Assembly: GCA_022822725.1 (NCBI GenBank)
Contig: JAJEAN010000007.1
Span: forward strand, 498,382-562,381
Source of the DNA: Candidatus Latescibacterota bacterium
GTDB taxonomy: Bacteria; JAAXHH01
Length of the DNA stretch: 64,000 bases
Reading direction: 5' to 3'
This document shows, piece after piece, positions 17,367 through 25,106 of this stretch (the first letter of the stretch is position 1; every line of letters begins with the position of its first letter). The notes under the pieces were generated by a model that did no database searches, was not told the origin of the DNA, and worked only from the letters and a program-made list of their open reading frames with translations. The translations under genes and the position numbers were made by a program.

Positions 17367-18075
17367 ATACATGGCCCAGGCGGGCGTTGCCTCCCGGAGG
17401 CACAGTGAAGCGATGATCGTGGCCGGCCGGGTCAAGCTGAACGGCGAGACGGTGGTTTCCCTGGCCACGCAGGTCCGTCCCGGTTCTGATGTCGTGACGG
17501 TGGATGACCGGACGCTGGAGGTATCGGCGGCCCGGAATTGCTACCTGCTCAACAAGCCGGCCGGATACCTGACCACGATGAACGATCCCTTCGGCCGGCC
17601 GACGGTTGCCTCGTTGATCCGGGACATCCCGGAGCGCGTCTTTCCCGTCGGCAGGCTGGACCGGAACTCGGAGGGCCTGCTGCTCCTGACGAACGACGGC
17701 GCTTTGGGTTACCGGCTGATGCATCCGAGATTCGGTTTCGAAAAGGAGTATCACGTCCTCGTGGAGGGCGTACCGAGTGAAGTTGCACTGGAAAGGCTGA
17801 GAGAAGGCGTTGCGCTGGATGGCAGGACCACGGCGAAGGCCGGCGTGGAAATGCTCCGGCGCACGGGAAGCGGCACCTGGCTTTCGATCGTGCTGCACGA
17901 GGGCCGCAAGCGCCAGATACGGAGAATGTGCGACCTGGTGGGACATCCCGTAATGCGGTTGATCAGGGTGCGGCTTGGCGGACTGGCCGCCGGAGACCTT
18001 CCCGCCGGGAAATGGCGCGCGCTGACCCATGGAGAAATCGAGGAACTCGAGCCGGTGTGCGGCATGACCGGCTGA
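17353..18075 (+). CDS. rluB: 23S rRNA pseudouridine synthase, RluB/RsuA family
   Basis: A 240-residue RsuA-family pseudouridine synthase. An N-terminal S4 RNA-binding domain reads MRLNRYMAQAGVASRRHSEA...GRVKLNGE. The catalytic domain has the motif VGRLDRNSEGLLLLTNDG with the catalytic Asp (about residue 103), and the C-terminal EGRKRQIRRMCDLVGHPV is shared by all RsuA/RluB/E/F enzymes. By position behind scpAB, as in Bacillus, RluB (E. coli U2605 of 23S rRNA) is the best call. The ATG lies inside the scpB end. Confidence 0.9.
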   Translation: MRLNRYMAQAGVASRRHSEAMIVAGRVKLNGETVVSLATQVRPGSDVVTVDDRTLEVSAARNCYLLNKPAGYLTTMNDPFGRPTVASLIRDIPERVFPVGRLDRNSEGLLLLTNDGALGYRLMHPRFGFEKEYHVLVEGVPSEVALERLREGVALDGRTTAKAGVEMLRRTGSGTWLSIVLHEGRKRQIRRMCDLVGHPVMRLIRVRLGGLAAGDLPAGKWRALTHGEIEELEPVCGMTG

Positions 18076-18094
18076 TGGACTTTTTTCGTTCGGG

Positions 18095-18106
18095 CGGACC
18101 GGTCCG
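18095..18106. repeat. 12-bp perfect palindrome in the rpsA leader
   Basis: CGGACCGGTCCG is a perfect inverted repeat 46 bp before the rpsA start, in the only gap between rluB and rpsA. It could be part of a leader hairpin or an operator; nothing decides between them. Confidence 0.4.
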
Positions 18107-18151
18107 GATGTTTCTGCGGTCCGTGTTTTTCATCCATCAAGGAGGAGTGAC

Positions 18152-20203
18152 ATGTCAGAGGACTCACTGAAGACTACCGAGGTCGAGGAGACCGAGGTGT
18201 CTTCTTCACCCGCCGAATCCGCGGAGGCGGCTAAAGGGGTATCCGCGGAAACACCCGTGCCGGATTCAGGGCAGGATGCACCGGTGGAGCCATCCGCCGA
18301 ATCGGAGACCGCCGTAGCGACGGAGACCGCCGTAGCGACGGAGACCACCGTAGCGACGGAGACCGCCGTAGATACGGAACCCGCTCCGCCAAAGCGTCCG
18401 TACAGGCTGCCCAAGTGGGTGGACGAGCAGGACCTGAACCAGCAGGAACTCGAAGAATACGAGCAGATGTTCCAGATGTACGACGAGACCCTGAAGGATA
18501 TCGTGGAAGGCGAGATTGTGTCCGGCCACGTGCTCGCGATTGAAAACGGCGAGGTCGTCATCGACGTCGGGTTCAAGTCGGAAGGCGCCATACCCCTTTC
18601 CGAATTCACCGATCCTGACGAGATCGAAGTCGGCCAGGAAATCGAGGTGTTCCTGGAGGATATGGAAGCCCAGGAAGGCCAGCTCATCCTGTCGAAGCAA
18701 AAAGCCGATTTCATGAAGGTCTGGGACAAGATCAAGGACGCCCACGAAGAAGGCGCCGTGGTGGAAGGCCAGATACAGCGGCGTATCAAGGGCGGGCTGG
18801 TCGTCGACCTCTTCGGCGTGGACGCTTTCCTTCCCGGCTCCCAGGTGGCGTTGAAGCAGACGCCCAACCTGGACCAGTTCATCGGGGAGAAGCTGCCGTT
18901 CAAGATCATCAAGCTGAACAAGAGCCGCCGGAACATCGTGGTCTCCCGACGCGTGGTGCTCGAGGTGGAAAAGGAGAAGCAGAAGCAGGCCATCATCGCC
19001 GAACTCGACCGCGGCCAGGTCCGCAAGGGCGTGGTCAAGAACATCACGGATTTCGGCGCATTCGTGGACCTGGGCGGCATCGACGGACTGCTGCACATCA
19101 CGGACATCTCGTGGGGTCGCATCGGCCATCCCTCGGAACTGGTCACGATCGGCAGCGAGATCACCGTGGCCATCCTGGAATTCGACCGCGAACGGGAACG
19201 CATATCGCTCGGTCTCAAGCAGCTCGAGCCCTACCCGTGGGCGAACGTCGAAGAGAAATACCCGGTGGGTTCGCGGATCACGGGTCGGGTCGTCAGCATC
19301 ACGGACTACGGCGCATTCGTGGAACTCGAACGGGGCGTCGAGGGGCTGATTCACATCTCCGAAATGTCCTGGACGAAGCACGTGACCCATCCCTCCAAGA
19401 TGGTTACGGTCAACGAGAACGTGGACGCGGTCGTCCTGAAGGTGGATCAGCAGAACGAGAAGATCTCCCTGGGCATGAAGCAGACCCAGCCGGATCCGTG
19501 GCTGTCGCTCAACGAGCGGTACACCGTGAATACCATGGTCCGGGGGCGCGTGCGAAACATCACCGCTTTCGGCGCTTTCGTGGAAATCGAAGAGGGCATA
19601 GACGGGCTGGTCCATATCTCGGACATGTCCTGGACGCGCAGGATCAAGCACCCCAGCGAAGTCGTCAGGAAAGGTGAAGAGATCGACGTCATGGTCCTCA
19701 ACATCGATCCCGAAGCCCGGCGCGTATCTCTCGGCATCAAGCAGGTCTCGGAGGATCCGTGGATCTCGCTTGCCGAGGTCTATCCGGTGAATACCGAGAC
19801 GACCGGGGTGATCATACGGCTCCTCGAACGGGGCGTGGTCGTTGAGCTTTCGCACGAAGTGGAGGGATTCGTTCCCATTTCGCAGCTCAATCATCCGGAG
19901 ATCAAGCGGCCGGGCGACGCCTTCAAGGAGGGTGAGGAGATCCCGCTGAAGGTCATCGAATTCGACGGCAAGAACCGCCGGGTCGTGCTCAGCGTGAAGG
20001 CCTACTTCCGCGATAGGGAACGGGCTGAAATCGACGACTACCTGAACAAGCACCCCGTGGCGGGTACCGTGATCGGCGATGTCGTGGCTGTTGAAGAAAC
20101 TGCCGCCAGGTCCGGCGATTCCGCCAGGGCGGAGGACGCCGCCAAGTCAGGGGACGCCGCCGAAGACGAGAACGCTGCCAAAACCGGGGAAGCGGACGGA
20201 TAA
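18152..20203 (+). CDS. rpsA: 30S ribosomal protein S1
   Basis: A 683-residue S1 that binds mRNA on the 30S subunit. Six S1 domains are visible, beginning near residues 118, 205, 288, 373, 460 and 547; the canonical versions include NITDFGAFVDLGGIDGLLHI and SITDYGAFVELERGVEGLIH, as in E. coli. An acidic N-terminal extension of about 115 residues precedes them. It contains four copies of ETAVAT-like units from an 18-bp tandem repeat (18305-18379). The C-terminal tail after residue 650 is Ala/Asp/Glu-rich low complexity. GGAGG lies 5-6 bp before the ATG. A long antisense frame across it is a codon-bias shadow. Confidence 0.95.
   Translation: MSEDSLKTTEVEETEVSSSPAESAEAAKGVSAETPVPDSGQDAPVEPSAESETAVATETAVATETTVATETAVDTEPAPPKRPYRLPKWVDEQDLNQQELEEYEQMFQMYDETLKDIVEGEIVSGHVLAIENGEVVIDVGFKSEGAIPLSEFTDPDEIEVGQEIEVFLEDMEAQEGQLILSKQKADFMKVWDKIKDAHEEGAVVEGQIQRRIKGGLVVDLFGVDAFLPGSQVALKQTPNLDQFIGEKLPFKIIKLNKSRRNIVVSRRVVLEVEKEKQKQAIIAELDRGQVRKGVVKNITDFGAFVDLGGIDGLLHITDISWGRIGHPSELVTIGSEITVAILEFDRERERISLGLKQLEPYPWANVEEKYPVGSRITGRVVSITDYGAFVELERGVEGLIHISEMSWTKHVTHPSKMVTVNENVDAVVLKVDQQNEKISLGMKQTQPDPWLSLNERYTVNTMVRGRVRNITAFGAFVEIEEGIDGLVHISDMSWTRRIKHPSEVVRKGEEIDVMVLNIDPEARRVSLGIKQVSEDPWISLAEVYPVNTETTGVIIRLLERGVVVELSHEVEGFVPISQLNHPEIKRPGDAFKEGEEIPLKVIEFDGKNRRVVLSVKAYFRDRERAEIDDYLNKHPVAGTVIGDVVAVEETAARSGDSARAEDAAKSGDAAEDENAAKTGEADG
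18305..18379. repeat. 18-bp in-frame tandem repeat in rpsA
   Basis: Four copies of GAGACCGCCGTAGCGACG (last copy diverged) encode ETAVAT repeats in the acidic N-terminal extension of S1. Confidence 0.9.
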
Positions 20204-20238
20204 ACACCCGTCCGCGACCAGCGGGACAGAGGTCTTTC

Positions 20239-21846
20239 GTGACTCAACCTGGCTTGGCCCCGGCGCATGATGCTCCGACGGTAGCCTTGCACACACTTGG
20301 CTGCCGCCTGAACCAGTACGAGACCGAGGCCATCCGCGAGCAGTTCGTTTCGCGGGGCTTTCGGGTCGTGCCCTTCGACGGGCCAGCGGACGTCTACGTC
20401 GTCAACACCTGCACGGTGACCAATCAGGCCGATGCACGGGCCCGGCAGGCGCTCCGGAGGGCAGTCCGTACCACCGGGCGCCCTCCGGCGTCCATCGTCG
20501 TCGCCACGGGCTGTTACGCCCAGACGAATCCCGGCCAGCTCATGGAAATCGAGGGTGTGGACCTCGTCCTCGGCAACGTGGAGAAGGGCAATCTCGTCGA
20601 CCACGTGCTGTCGATGGGCGCGGGTGATCCTCCCGCCTCCCGGGTGACGCGCAGGGCGGAGATGGCGCGATTCGACGAGCGTCTCGACGTCTCCGCTTTC
20701 GAAAGCCGAACGCGGGCCATGCTGAAGATTCAGGACGGCTGCGATCAATTCTGCTCGTTTTGCATTATTCCCTGGGCCCGAGGCCGGCATCGCAGCCTGC
20801 CGCCGGACGCCGTGATGCGCCAGGTTCAGACCCTGGTGGACAGAGGTTACGCCGAGATCGTGCTCACCGGCGTGCATCTCGGCGAATACGGCACCGACCT
20901 GCCCACGCCCGTCACGCTCAACGAGGTCGTTCGACAGATCCTGGAGCGGACCACGCTGCCCCGCCTGCGGCTCAGTTCCATCTGGCCCACGGCGGTGGAC
21001 CGGGAACTGATCGACCTGATCGGGGACCACGCACCAAGGCTGTGCCGTTACACGCACCTGGCCGTGCAACACGGCGACGACCACCTGCTTGGCGCCATGC
21101 GCCGGACATACACGGCCGGTCAGGCCGAAGAAGTGGTCGAACGGCTGGTCGACGCAGTGCCGGATATCTGCATCGGCGCCGACGTCATGGTCGGATTCCC
21201 CGGGGAAACCGACGCCTCCTTTCAACGCATGTACGACTGGCTTGACCGCCAGCCCTATGCGTATTTCCACGTGTTTTCGTATTCCAGGCGGGACCATACC
21301 CGCGCCGCCCGCATGCCGGACCAGGTACCGCCTTCGACGGCGCGGGAGCGCAGCCGGTTGCTTCGAACGTTGAGCGATCGGAAGTCAGCGGACTATAACC
21401 GCCGTTTCATGGGTAGGGAACTGACTGTGCTGGTCGAGGATGAATCGGGCGGTCCGGGCAGCTCGGCCGGTTCGCCAGACTTGCCTGGATCGCCTGGTTC
21501 GCCTGGATCGCCGGTCCTGCCTGGTCCGCCGGGATCGCACGAAGAACAAAGCCTGCCCGGTTCGGCTGGACCGCAAGCTCGGGTCATGACGGGGAGGACG
21601 GACCACGGTCTGAGATGCTGGTTCGAGGGATGGGCGGATCAGGTGAATACCTTCGCCGCAGTGGAAGTAGACGCGACCGGCACCCGGGGCGCGACCGGCC
21701 GGCTCTCCAATCCCGGTGCACGGAGCGTAACCGACCGGGTTTCCGTAGACGACGCACATGGCACCGCCAGCCGACTCTCCGAAGCCGGCGCACAAGGCGC
21801 GACCGGCCGGGTTCCCGTAGCCGGCGCCACCCTTGAATTGGATTGA
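20239..21846 (+). CDS. mtaB: tRNA N6-threonylcarbamoyladenosine methylthiotransferase MtaB-like, with collagen-like insert
   Basis: A 535-residue radical-SAM methylthiotransferase that would make ms2t6A37 in tRNA. The N-terminal MTTase domain has three cluster Cys (TLGCRLNQYE, VNTCTVTN, ATGCYAQ). The radical-SAM motif CDQFCSFC is at about residues 172-179, followed by PWARGR. The frame then runs into a TRAM-type tail (GRELTVLVEDE) interrupted by a Gly-Xaa-Yaa collagen-like stretch (about residues 403-435, repeats of PGSPGSPGS). After TRAM residues FEGWADQVNTFAAVEV a second degenerate repeat (GATGRLSNPGA, GTASRLSEAGA, GATGRVPVAGA) closes the protein. MtaB homologues are normally about 430-450 residues. 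Start is the GTG at 20239. Confidence 0.88.
   Translation: MTQPGLAPAHDAPTVALHTLGCRLNQYETEAIREQFVSRGFRVVPFDGPADVYVVNTCTVTNQADARARQALRRAVRTTGRPPASIVVATGCYAQTNPGQLMEIEGVDLVLGNVEKGNLVDHVLSMGAGDPPASRVTRRAEMARFDERLDVSAFESRTRAMLKIQDGCDQFCSFCIIPWARGRHRSLPPDAVMRQVQTLVDRGYAEIVLTGVHLGEYGTDLPTPVTLNEVVRQILERTTLPRLRLSSIWPTAVDRELIDLIGDHAPRLCRYTHLAVQHGDDHLLGAMRRTYTAGQAEEVVERLVDAVPDICIGADVMVGFPGETDASFQRMYDWLDRQPYAYFHVFSYSRRDHTRAARMPDQVPPSTARERSRLLRTLSDRKSADYNRRFMGRELTVLVEDESGGPGSSAGSPDLPGSPGSPGSPVLPGPPGSHEEQSLPGSAGPQARVMTGRTDHGLRCWFEGWADQVNTFAAVEVDATGTRGATGRLSNPGARSVTDRVSVDDAHGTASRLSEAGAQGATGRVPVAGATLELD
21448..21560. repeat. Short-unit repeat encoding Gly-Xaa-Yaa in mtaB
   Basis: Repeats of TCGCCTGGT/TCGCCTGGA (9 bp) encode Gly-Ser-Pro and variants in frame. 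The 9-bp periodicity explains the collagen-like peptide. Confidence 0.8.
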
Positions 21847-21889
21847 CAGGTGTTGAAACCGTCCGTTATATTACGGGCTGGAAAGTCCT

Positions 21890-21963
21890 GCGCCAGTAGC
21901 TCAGCTGGATAGAGCGACGGCCTCCGGAGCCGTAGGTCAGAGGTTCGAATCCTCTCTGGCGTA
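21890..21963 (+). tRNA. tRNA-Arg (anticodon CCG)
   Basis: A full 74-nt cloverleaf can be folded. The acceptor GCGCCAG pairs with CTGGCGT (G1-U72 wobble), the D-arm stem is GCTC/GAGC, the anticodon stem ACGGC/GCCGT encloses loop CTCCGGA with anticodon CCG, and the T-arm AGAGG...CCTCT carries TTCGAAT. The discriminator base is A, and CCA is not encoded. It reads codon CGG. It lies 43 bp after mtaB and 36 bp from the stop of the convergent serine-recombinase gene. Confidence 0.95.
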
Positions 21964-21999
21964 TATCTTTTTAGTTTCCGTCCTATTCGTCCCCCAGGT

Positions 22000-22749
22000 T
22001 CACCCCTGCTCCCCGGCCTGGTCGTCTTCCTCTTCGTCCGCAAGGTAGAGTTCGTTTTTCAGTAGATAGCTGACTGTGGACGCATACCAGCGGGTTTCCC
22101 GTGAAACCGAGGCGGCGCGCTTGGTGGGGATTCCCATCCCGTTGAGTTCCTCCGCGATGCTGCGCAGGCTCCTGCCTTCGGTCCGCCAGTGCTTCACCTG
22201 CCTGATGATCTTCTGCTCCCCGGCGTTGGGCACCAGTTGGTTGCCGGACAGGTCGTAACCATAGGGGACCGCGCCATAGACGAACCGGTTGTTCTTCTTC
22301 AGCCTTATCCGGTTCCTCGTCCGCTCGGCGGGCAGGTCGTGGGCCATCCCGGCGAGGACGTTGAGCGTGCTCATGACCACCTCGCCGTGCTCCTGGTCGG
22401 TGCGGACGGATCGGCCGTCGAGGTCCAGCACGTGGCATGCGATGCCTTCGCCGGACCAGGCCGCGAGGCGGGCCGACATTTCCGCCGCGGTCCTGAACAT
22501 CCGGTCGAGCCTCCAGATGACGACATGCTGGATACTCTTTGATTCGACCGTATCGACCAGGTCCCGGCCACCCAGCCGTTCCTCGAGCGGAATGAATGCT
22601 TCGACACGGATATCGCGTATCACCAGCATGATGTCGAGGTCGTTTTCCGCGCAGTAGGCGCGAAGTCTCTTCTCCTGGTCCGCTCTTCGAAAGGGATGTT
22701 TCCGGGTCTCCATCGAGCCGACCCTGATATAGCAAACCGCCTTGTTCAT
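22000..22749 (-). CDS. Serine recombinase family protein with degenerate active site
   Basis: A 249-residue protein with the two-domain plan of large serine recombinases, but short. The N-terminal resolvase domain keeps YIRVGS, the LDR motif in IWRLDRMFRTAAEM, and AERTRNRI. The recombinase domain is clear: FVYGAVPYGYDLSGNQLVP, then SLRSIAEELNGMGIPT, and YASTVSYLLKN. At the position of the nucleophilic Ser in the usual YxRVST motif there is Gly (YIRVGS, Ser one residue later), and the SGxxxxRP motif is poorly kept. It may be inactive or repurposed. The zinc-ribbon and coiled-coil C-terminus of phage integrases is missing. It abuts tRNA-Arg, a common integration target, but no attachment-site duplication is seen. 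Confidence 0.75.
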   Translation of the reverse strand: MNKAVCYIRVGSMETRKHPFRRADQEKRLRAYCAENDLDIMLVIRDIRVEAFIPLEERLGGRDLVDTVESKSIQHVVIWRLDRMFRTAAEMSARLAAWSGEGIACHVLDLDGRSVRTDQEHGEVVMSTLNVLAGMAHDLPAERTRNRIRLKKNNRFVYGAVPYGYDLSGNQLVPNAGEQKIIRQVKHWRTEGRSLRSIAEELNGMGIPTKRAASVSRETRWYASTVSYLLKNELYLADEEEDDQAGEQG

Positions 22750-22932
22750 CCGGTATCTCCTGGACGGACTGGACCGCGCGCTTGACCTGTCCCCTTAAGG
22801 ACTAAACATATTTTGTGTTTTTTCGTGATCCAAGGACTTTTTTGGGACCGCCCGGAACGGGTCGGGAATCGACGTAAAACTTTTTGCTTGCTTGGTTTAA
22901 TATGCCCCCATATATTAGAGTGGTGCTGCAGA
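22750..22932. other. Divergent intergenic region between recombinase and rimP
   Basis: The interval 22750-22995 separates divergent genes and drops sharply in GC from about 22800. It contains AT-rich stretches (TTTAATATG at about 22895) that could hold the promoter of the rimP-nusA operon, but no convincing -35/-10 pair is found. It ends in the terminator-like hairpin annotated separately. Confidence 0.4.
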
Positions 22933-22961
22933 AGTGGGCGAAGTAGTGCCCGCTTTTTTTT
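22933..22961 (+). terminator. Intrinsic terminator/attenuator in the rimP leader
   Basis: AGTGGGC (22933-22939) pairs with GCCCGCT (22948-22954) over an 8-nt loop and is followed by an uninterrupted run of eight T. It lies 35 bp before the rimP ATG and points into the operon. It is therefore either a leader attenuator or the end of a short leader transcript. Confidence 0.8.
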
Positions 22962-22995
22962 GTGTGTTTTTCGTGCTGGAACTCGAAGATACGCG

Positions 22996-23478
22996 ATGGA
23001 AACTGACCGCGATTCGATCGTCCGGATCGTCTCGTCGCTCGCCGGACCAATCGTCGACGAAGCCGGGTTCGAACTGGTGGATATGGAGCTGGCGGGCAGG
23101 CAGGGAAGTTACGTCCTCAGGCTGTTGATCGACAAGCCGGGCGGCGTTACAATCAACGACTGTGCGCAAGTAAACCGCGAATTGTCCAGCCTGCTTGATC
23201 TGGAAGACCCCATTCCATCCCGATACACGCTCGAAGTCTCCTCACCCGGTCTGGACCGGCCGTTCAAGACCGAAAGAGACTTCCGCAGGGCCCTTGGAAA
23301 ACGGGTCAAGGTCGTATCCGCGGACGGAAACGGCGGATCGGTCACCCGGGTGGGTCTTCTCGAAGGTATCGAGGGCGGTACGGTTGAAATCGTCAGCGGC
23401 GGGGAGAAGCACCGCATACCCGTCGCAAGCATCCGGAAAGCCCACCGGGAACTGGAACATGGATGGGACAATGGTTAG
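22996..23478 (+). CDS. rimP: Ribosome maturation factor RimP
   Basis: A 160-residue protein needed for 30S assembly. The N-terminal domain contains VDEAGFELVDMELAGRQGSYVLRL with the conserved RLLIDKPGGV..NDCAQVNRELSSLLD; the SH3-like C-terminal domain includes SSPGLDRPFKTERDFRRALG and GGEKHRIPVASIRKAHRE. Position before nusA is the standard bacterial order. The start is the ATG at 22996, which has only a weak GAAG upstream; no better start fits the family length. It is the first gene of the translation operon, behind a terminator-like hairpin. Confidence 0.93.
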   Translation: METDRDSIVRIVSSLAGPIVDEAGFELVDMELAGRQGSYVLRLLIDKPGGVTINDCAQVNRELSSLLDLEDPIPSRYTLEVSSPGLDRPFKTERDFRRALGKRVKVVSADGNGGSVTRVGLLEGIEGGTVEIVSGGEKHRIPVASIRKAHRELEHGWDNG

Positions 23479-23496
23479 GAGAGGGAGCCCCAGGTA

Positions 23497-24756
23497 ATGA
23501 ACTACGAGGTCATTGAGGCGCTGGCGCAGATCATACGAGAGAAAAACGTGGAGCGTGAAGTGATCTGGGACACGGTGAAGACCGGCCTGGTCACGGCGGC
23601 GAAGAAGCGATTCGGCACGGGCGACGACAACGTCGAAGTACGTGTCGACGAGAAACTGGGCACGATCGAGATGACGGCGGCCTGGGACGTGGTGGACGAG
23701 GTGGAGGACCCCGAAACGCAGATCACGCTCGATGCCGCGCTGGACATCAATCCTGAGGCGGAAGTCGGCGGCCGGGTCGAACAGGAATTGTCCTTCGAGG
23801 AGTTCGGGCGCAACGCGATACAGGCGGTGAAGCAGGTCGTCGTACAGCGCGTCCGGGAGGCGGAACGGGAAAACGTCTACGAATTGTACAAGGACCGGGT
23901 CAACGAAATCGTGATCGGCAGCGTGCAGCAGGTGGACCGGGGCAATATCATCGTGAAGATCGAGCGCACCGAGGCGCTGCTGCCGTGGCGCGAGCAGATA
24001 CGGCGGGAAAGGTACCGGCAGGGCGAGACCATCCGCGCCTTCATCCTCGACGTGCAGAACGCCATCAAGGGCCCCCAGGTCATTCTCTCGCGGAGCTGCG
24101 AAGCGTTCCTGGAACTCCTGTTCAGGATGGAAGTACCGGAGATCCACGAGGGCATCGTGGAAATCAAGGCGTCCGCGCGGGAACCGGGTGACCGGTCCAA
24201 GATCGCCGTCTTATCACACGACGACCGGGTCGACGCCGTCGGCGCGTGCGTGGGCATGAAGGGCACGCGGGTACAGGCGGTCGTCCGCGAACTCAACAAC
24301 GAGCGGATCGATATCGTGCCGTGGAGCAACGATCCGTCCGCATTCGTCACCCAGGCGCTGCGTCCCGCCGAAGTGGCCCAGGTCCAGATCCTGGACATCG
24401 AGAAGAAGGACATGCGCGTGGTCGTCGAGGATGACCAGCTCTCGCTGGCCATTGGAAAGGCGGGTCAGAACGCCCGGCTCGCGGTCAAGCTGACCGGGTG
24501 GAACATCGACCTGATCAAGCGATCGGATCTCGAGAAGCAGCTTATCTCGGAGACATTCGGCACAGACGATGAAGAAGCGGAGGACGCCGGATCGCTCGAC
24601 GGAATAGAGGGCATTTCGGAGAAGCTGCGCCAGAAGCTGGAAGACGCCGGTTACACGACGGTGGAGTCCCTGCAACAGGCCACCGCCGACGACCTCCAGG
24701 AAATCTCCGGTATCGGCGGGGTTACGGCCGACAAGATCATGACGGCGGTTCAGTGA
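23497..24756 (+). CDS. nusA: Transcription termination/antitermination factor NusA
   Basis: A 419-residue NusA controlling pausing, termination and antitermination by RNA polymerase. Order of domains: N-terminal RNAP-binding domain (to about residue 130, with ALAQIIREKNVEREVIWD), S1 domain (about 135-200, IVIGSVQQVDRGNIIVKI), two KH domains (about 205-345, including GACVGMKGTRVQAVVREL and SLAIGKAGQNARLAVKLTGW). The C-terminal helix-hairpin-helix segment (about 365-419) reads GIEGISEKLRQKLEDAGYTT...ISGIGGVTADKI. It lies 18 bp after rimP. Confidence 0.95.
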   Translation: MNYEVIEALAQIIREKNVEREVIWDTVKTGLVTAAKKRFGTGDDNVEVRVDEKLGTIEMTAAWDVVDEVEDPETQITLDAALDINPEAEVGGRVEQELSFEEFGRNAIQAVKQVVVQRVREAERENVYELYKDRVNEIVIGSVQQVDRGNIIVKIERTEALLPWREQIRRERYRQGETIRAFILDVQNAIKGPQVILSRSCEAFLELLFRMEVPEIHEGIVEIKASAREPGDRSKIAVLSHDDRVDAVGACVGMKGTRVQAVVRELNNERIDIVPWSNDPSAFVTQALRPAEVAQVQILDIEKKDMRVVVEDDQLSLAIGKAGQNARLAVKLTGWNIDLIKRSDLEKQLISETFGTDDEEAEDAGSLDGIEGISEKLRQKLEDAGYTTVESLQQATADDLQEISGIGGVTADKIMTAVQ

Positions 24757-24775
24757 GGGAATGAGGACTTCGGTG

Positions 24776-25102
24776 ATGCAGCGAAATGATCGATCCTCCG
24801 TGACCGGACTCCTGGGCCTCGCCGTGCGCGCCGGGACGGTCAGGGGTGGCGCGGAAGCCGTCAAGAAGTCAGTACACGGCGGGAAATCCCGGCTGGTCAT
24901 CCTGGCCGGGGATGCCTCCGAGGGGACGAAGCGCTCATTCAGAAGACTGGCCGGTTCCCGGGGCGTACCCGTGCTGGAATGTCATACAAGGTTGGAACTG
25001 GGCGCGTGCCTGGACCGGGCGCCCATGGCGGTGCTGTCCATTTCGGATCGGCACATGGCGAGCGGAATGCTGAAGAAAGCGTCTCCGGAAGGAAACGATT
25101 AG
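24776..25102 (+). CDS. ylxQ: L7Ae/YlxQ-like RNA-binding protein
   Basis: A 108-residue L7Ae-fold protein of the YlxQ type found between nusA and infB in many bacteria. Visible segments are VTGLLGLAVRAGTVRGGAEA, KSRLVILAGDASEGTKR and VPVLECHTRLELG. It probably binds kink-turn RNA or ribosomal RNA; its function is not established. The ATG at 24776 is preferred because GAGGA lies 8 bp upstream; ATG 24761 sits directly against its site. The YlxR gene that often precedes it is absent here. Confidence 0.82.
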   Translation: MQRNDRSSVTGLLGLAVRAGTVRGGAEAVKKSVHGGKSRLVILAGDASEGTKRSFRRLAGSRGVPVLECHTRLELGACLDRAPMAVLSISDRHMASGMLKKASPEGND

Positions 25103-25106
25103 GCAT

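Noticed and set aside
18266..20053. 595-codon antisense frame opposite rpsA
   Set aside because: It mirrors the codon bias of S1; it has no ribosome-binding site or family resemblance, and S1 is clearly coding.
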